Source: JTS-AC122 sp050246015 (lineage in GTDB: Bacteria > Planctomycetota > Phycisphaerae > Phycisphaerales > UBA1924). From it: DNA of 64,000 bases. The translations under genes were made by a program, and so were the position numbers. Of this stretch, positions 61,838-64,000 are shown piece by piece (position 1 is the stretch's first letter; each line of letters begins with the position of its first letter). The DNA lies in assembly GCA_050246015.1 (NCBI GenBank), contig JBFWWU010000007.1, forward strand, positions 62,001-126,000. Direction: 5' to 3'. The notes under the pieces were generated by a model. That model was given only the letters and a program-made list of their open reading frames with translations, was not told where the DNA came from and did not search any database.

Positions 61838-63466
61838 TCAACCTGCTCCGTTTACCCGTTTTATCAGGTCGCGGAGTGCTTCGCGCGCCGCCGACGCATC
61901 GGCGCGCCCCGCGCTGAGCTTCATGACTGCTCCGACGAGCCGGCCGATGGCCGCGTCTTTTCCCGCCCTCACGTCCTCCGCCGCCTTTGGGTTCTCCTCG
62001 ATTGCCTGCTCGCACCAGCGGCCCAGGGCTGCATCGTCCCGCAGGACCAGCAGCCCCCGTTCCGCGGCGACCGCGGCCGGATCCGCCCCGCTCATCCCGG
62101 CGTCGGTGAGCACCCCGAACAGCGTGTCGGCCTGATTGGACCCCAGCGAACCGGTCTCCCGCATGTGGATGATGCCGGCGAGCTGATCCGGCGAGACGCC
62201 CAGGTGACTCACCAGCCGCGCCCCTCCCGCGCCGCTCAGGTCGGCGTCCGCCGCGGCCCGTTCGTTGGCGCGCTTGGCGCCGGACTGCAGCACGAAGTTC
62301 GCGGCCTGTTTTCCCGCGCGGTCGGATTCCACGCCGCGCTCGATGGCACGTCGGATCGTCGCCTCGAAATACTCGCAATCCGCGCGCTCTTCCACCAGCG
62401 CCGCCGCTTCTTTCGCCGCGATCGCATAGTCACGCATGTACCGCTTCATTCGGGACACCGGCAACTCCGGCGTCGCGGCCCGGGCTGCCTCAACCCACTC
62501 CCGGCCAACCCGCACCGGCAGCAAGTCCGGGTCCGGGAAGTACCGGTAATCGTGCGCGTCTTCCTTCTCGCGCTGCAGAACCGTCCGCCCACCGTGCCGC
62601 GATCCCGGCGCCTCCTCCCACCCGCGCGTGCTCTTTGACCCCGGTCCGAACACCGCCCCTGTTTCCTCCCACCGCCTCGGCTGCTCGTCCTGCTCAGACT
62701 CGATCGCCCCGCGCAGCGCCTTGAACGAGTTCAGATTCTTCACTTCCACGATCGGCGTCGTCACCAGCCGCCCGTCCTCGAGCGTCAGCACCATGTTGAT
62801 GTTCGGCTCGAACCGCATGTGCCCCTTCTGCATCACCCCTTGCGTCACCCCCAGGAACCGGCACAGCGTCCGCAGCATCTGCGCGAACACCACCACCTCG
62901 TCGGCGTTCGAAAAATCCGGCTGGGTCACGATCTCCAGCAGCGGCGTCCCCGCGCGGTTCAGGTCCACGATCGAGCCATCGATCGCCGTTCCCCCCGGCG
63001 CCTCGTGCAGCAACTTCCCCGCGTCTTCCTCCAGATGCGCCCGGATGATTCCGATCGACTTGCCGGGCAGGCTGAAGTCAAACTCGGGATTCCCGTTTCC
63101 GTCGCGACCGATCCCGGGCAACTCCACGCTCCCGTCAAAGCACAGCGGCAACTGGTACTGCGAGATCTGGTAGTTCTTCGGCATGTCCGGATAGAAATAA
63201 CTCTTCCGGTCCCACCGCGTCAGCGGCGCGATCGCGCACCCCAGCGCCACGCCGACGCGCATCGACATCTCGATCGCCTCGCGGTTCAGCACCGGCAGCG
63301 CGCCCGGCAGCCCCAGCACCGTCGGATCGATCAGCGAGTTCGGCCCCGCTCCCTCGAAATCCCTGTGCCCCGGGCTCGGCGCCCGCGCAAACATCTTGCT
63401 CCGCGTCGCGAGCTCGATGTGGATCTCGAGTCCCACTTTCAGTTGCGATGACACGACCTTCGCCAT
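61838..63466 (-). CDS. gatB: Aspartyl/glutamyl-tRNA amidotransferase subunit B
   Basis: GatB of the GatCAB complex, which converts Glu-tRNA-Gln and Asp-tRNA-Asn to the amidated forms using glutamine-derived ammonia. It has 542 residues, with VGLEIHIELATRSKMF at the start, LGLPGALPVLNREAIEMSMRVG, RKSYFYPDMPKNYQISQYQLP, KNLNSFKALRGAIESE and YRYFPDPDLLPVRV. A helical YqeY-like tail ends the protein (about 390-542). The tail contains an Ala/Glu-rich part. Neither gatA nor gatC is adjacent. A tRNA-Val gene follows on the other side of its start, 66 bases away. Confidence 0.96.
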   Translation of the reverse strand: MAKVVSSQLKVGLEIHIELATRSKMFARAPSPGHRDFEGAGPNSLIDPTVLGLPGALPVLNREAIEMSMRVGVALGCAIAPLTRWDRKSYFYPDMPKNYQISQYQLPLCFDGSVELPGIGRDGNGNPEFDFSLPGKSIGIIRAHLEEDAGKLLHEAPGGTAIDGSIVDLNRAGTPLLEIVTQPDFSNADEVVVFAQMLRTLCRFLGVTQGVMQKGHMRFEPNINMVLTLEDGRLVTTPIVEVKNLNSFKALRGAIESEQDEQPRRWEETGAVFGPGSKSTRGWEEAPGSRHGGRTVLQREKEDAHDYRYFPDPDLLPVRVGREWVEAARAATPELPVSRMKRYMRDYAIAAKEAAALVEERADCEYFEATIRRAIERGVESDRAGKQAANFVLQSGAKRANERAAADADLSGAGGARLVSHLGVSPDQLAGIIHMRETGSLGSNQADTLFGVLTDAGMSGADPAAVAAERGLLVLRDDAALGRWCEQAIEENPKAAEDVRAGKDAAIGRLVGAVMKLSAGRADASAAREALRDLIKRVNGAG

Positions 63467-63531
63467 GCTCGATGGTACACGGCGTGCGGCGAGAATCCGC
63501 CGACGATCCTCGCTATGCTTCCCCTCGCTTC

Positions 63532-63605
63532 GGGCGCGTAGTTCAGTTGGCTAGAACGCGGCTGTCACATAGCCGAGGTCACAGGTTCGAGTCCTGTCGC
63601 GCCCA
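63532..63605 (+). tRNA. tRNA-Val (CAC anticodon)
   Basis: A 74-nt cloverleaf: acceptor GGGCGCG with CGCGCCC, D-arm GTTC with GAAC, anticodon stem CGGCT with AGCCG around loop GTCACAT, and T-arm ACAGG with CCTGT around TTCGAGT. Position 33 is T and the anticodon is CAC, reading GTG (valine). GTC also occurs in the loop, but it would leave no proper anticodon stem, so tRNA-Asp is less likely. CCA is not encoded. Confidence 0.85.
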
Positions 63606-63665
63606 TTGAGTCTCTCTTGGTCGATCCCGCTCGGCGGTTCATGGGCTTGGACACCCGCTGCATAG

Positions 63666-63710
63666 GACTTCTTCGACTTCCTGACGGCGTTCTTTGCCGG
63701 CTGTCCGTAG
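63666..63710 (+). pseudogene. Fossil of a GC-type dockerin tail
   Basis: Bases 63666-63710 translate as DFFDFLTAFFAGCP and then a stop, closely matching the SQDFFDFLTAFF part of the dockerin tails. Bases 63664-63683 are identical to 9369-9388 of paralogue A. In frame, a stop (TAG at 63663-63665) precedes it directly, so the rest of the gene is missing or rearranged. A strong terminator follows 38 bases later, as after the intact dockerin genes. It lies 61 bases after tRNA-Val. Confidence 0.6.
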
Positions 63711-63747
63711 TCTGTTGTTGCGCACAAGACGGCATGCTCCCAAACGC

Positions 63748-63779
63748 CCCCGGCTCGCGTGTCGAGCCGGGGTGTTTTC
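63748..63779 (+). terminator. Intrinsic terminator after the dockerin fossil
   Basis: A perfect 10-bp stem, CCCCGGCTCG with CGAGCCGGGG (63748-63757, 63763-63772), has a 5-base loop and is followed by TGTTTT. Dockerin genes at 7925 and 9608 also end with such a structure. Confidence 0.8.
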
Positions 63780-64000
63780 TCTTCGCGGGCACGCTTCGGA
63801 GTTTCTGAGCCATCAAAGCCAACGGGATCTTTGTGTGGAACTTCGGTTCTGAATAAAGGAAGCGCGCGACACACGAGGACGCCGAAGCCGGCATGCAGAC
63901 CGACTCCGGCGGCGGTGAAACTCCTCCGAGGGACCACCTCCATTGCATTATCTGCCTTCGTCGGTGAAACAGCCGGATGTCAGGCTCCGTACGGAACAAT
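63780..64000. other. Terminal intergenic stretch, no gene supported
   Basis: The last 220 bases, with 63606-63663 after the tRNA, hold no supported gene. Minus-strand frames ending over the tRNA-Val gene (reading GATGLEPVTSAM) are the well-known artefact of translating a tRNA antisense. A gene may begin outside the window. Confidence 0.5.

Noticed and set aside
63532..63605. tRNA-Asp (GTC) reading of the tRNA near the right end
   Set aside because: Placing GTC in the anticodon would leave the stem unpaired. The CGGCT/AGCCG stem fixes the anticodon as CAC.
63565..63999. Minus-strand ORF ending in GATGLEPVTSAM
   Set aside because: This ending is the typical translation of an antisense tRNA gene, here tRNA-Val, not a protein.

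Overview
The window is high-GC, gene-dense bacterial chromosome. It most likely comes from a planctomycete of the class Phycisphaerae. The strongest sign is a set of four secreted proteins (7925-9421, 9608-11095, 31352-32569, 59111-61546) that all end in the same Cys-rich tail: CPCDWN, two EF-hand-like loops with SQDFFDF, and a terminal Gly-Cys. I recognise this as the GC-type dockerin-like tail of Phycisphaerales. Planctomycete-style hypothetical proteins, lamin-tail and fibro-slime proteins, and single housekeeping genes scattered among unrelated neighbours fit this. No insertion sequence, integrase, phage gene or CRISPR array was found.

Layout. 1-7.6 kb: edge of a possible methyltransferase, sucA, coaX, a small secreted protein, a half-size EamA transporter, and a 700-residue protein with the catalytic motifs of protein-arginine deiminases. 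7.9-11.1 kb: a tandem pair of dockerin-tailed secreted proteins sharing 496 identical bases, each followed by a terminator. 11.2-16.5 kb: a double-SPOR protein, a FlgM-like protein, an argininosuccinate lyase with a novel repeated C-terminal extension, and a B12-domain-like protein. 16.8-23.2 kb: a beta-propeller-like lipoprotein, ubiE/menG, an M48 protease lipoprotein, a membrane PIN/TRAM protein, a lamin-tail protein and nuoE. 23.2-31.3 kb: ispG, a class III aminotransferase, guaA, an ABC exporter and a zinc alcohol dehydrogenase.

31.3-36.7 kb: a HAF-repeat dockerin protein divergent from an HTH regulator, with palindromic operator-like sites between them, then a GlmU-like protein and a fibro-slime protein. 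37-43.6 kb: ferredoxin-NADP reductase, gpmI, a membrane protein coupled to a HEAT-repeat protein, and a hypothetical. 43.8-47.3 kb: LOG-family hydrolase, yidD, pdxA, a GT4 glycosyltransferase and tRNA-Gln. 47.5-54.8 kb: coiled-coil and small membrane proteins, a 981-residue secreted protein and a TPR protein. 55.2-59 kb: BON lipoprotein, Gly-rich membrane stress-type protein, NYN nuclease and transglutaminase-like protein. 59-64 kb: the longest dockerin protein, gatB, tRNA-Val, and a fossil of another dockerin tail with its terminator.

The housekeeping genes cover central carbon metabolism (sucA, gpmI, nuoE), cofactor and isoprenoid synthesis (coaX, pdxA, ispG, ubiE), nucleotide and arginine synthesis (guaA, argH) and translation (gatB, tRNAs). 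They are mostly single genes, not pathway operons. The most unusual items are the PAD-like deiminase, the argH fusion, the converted dockerin pair, the fossil dockerin tail, and the operator/regulator pair at 32.6 kb.
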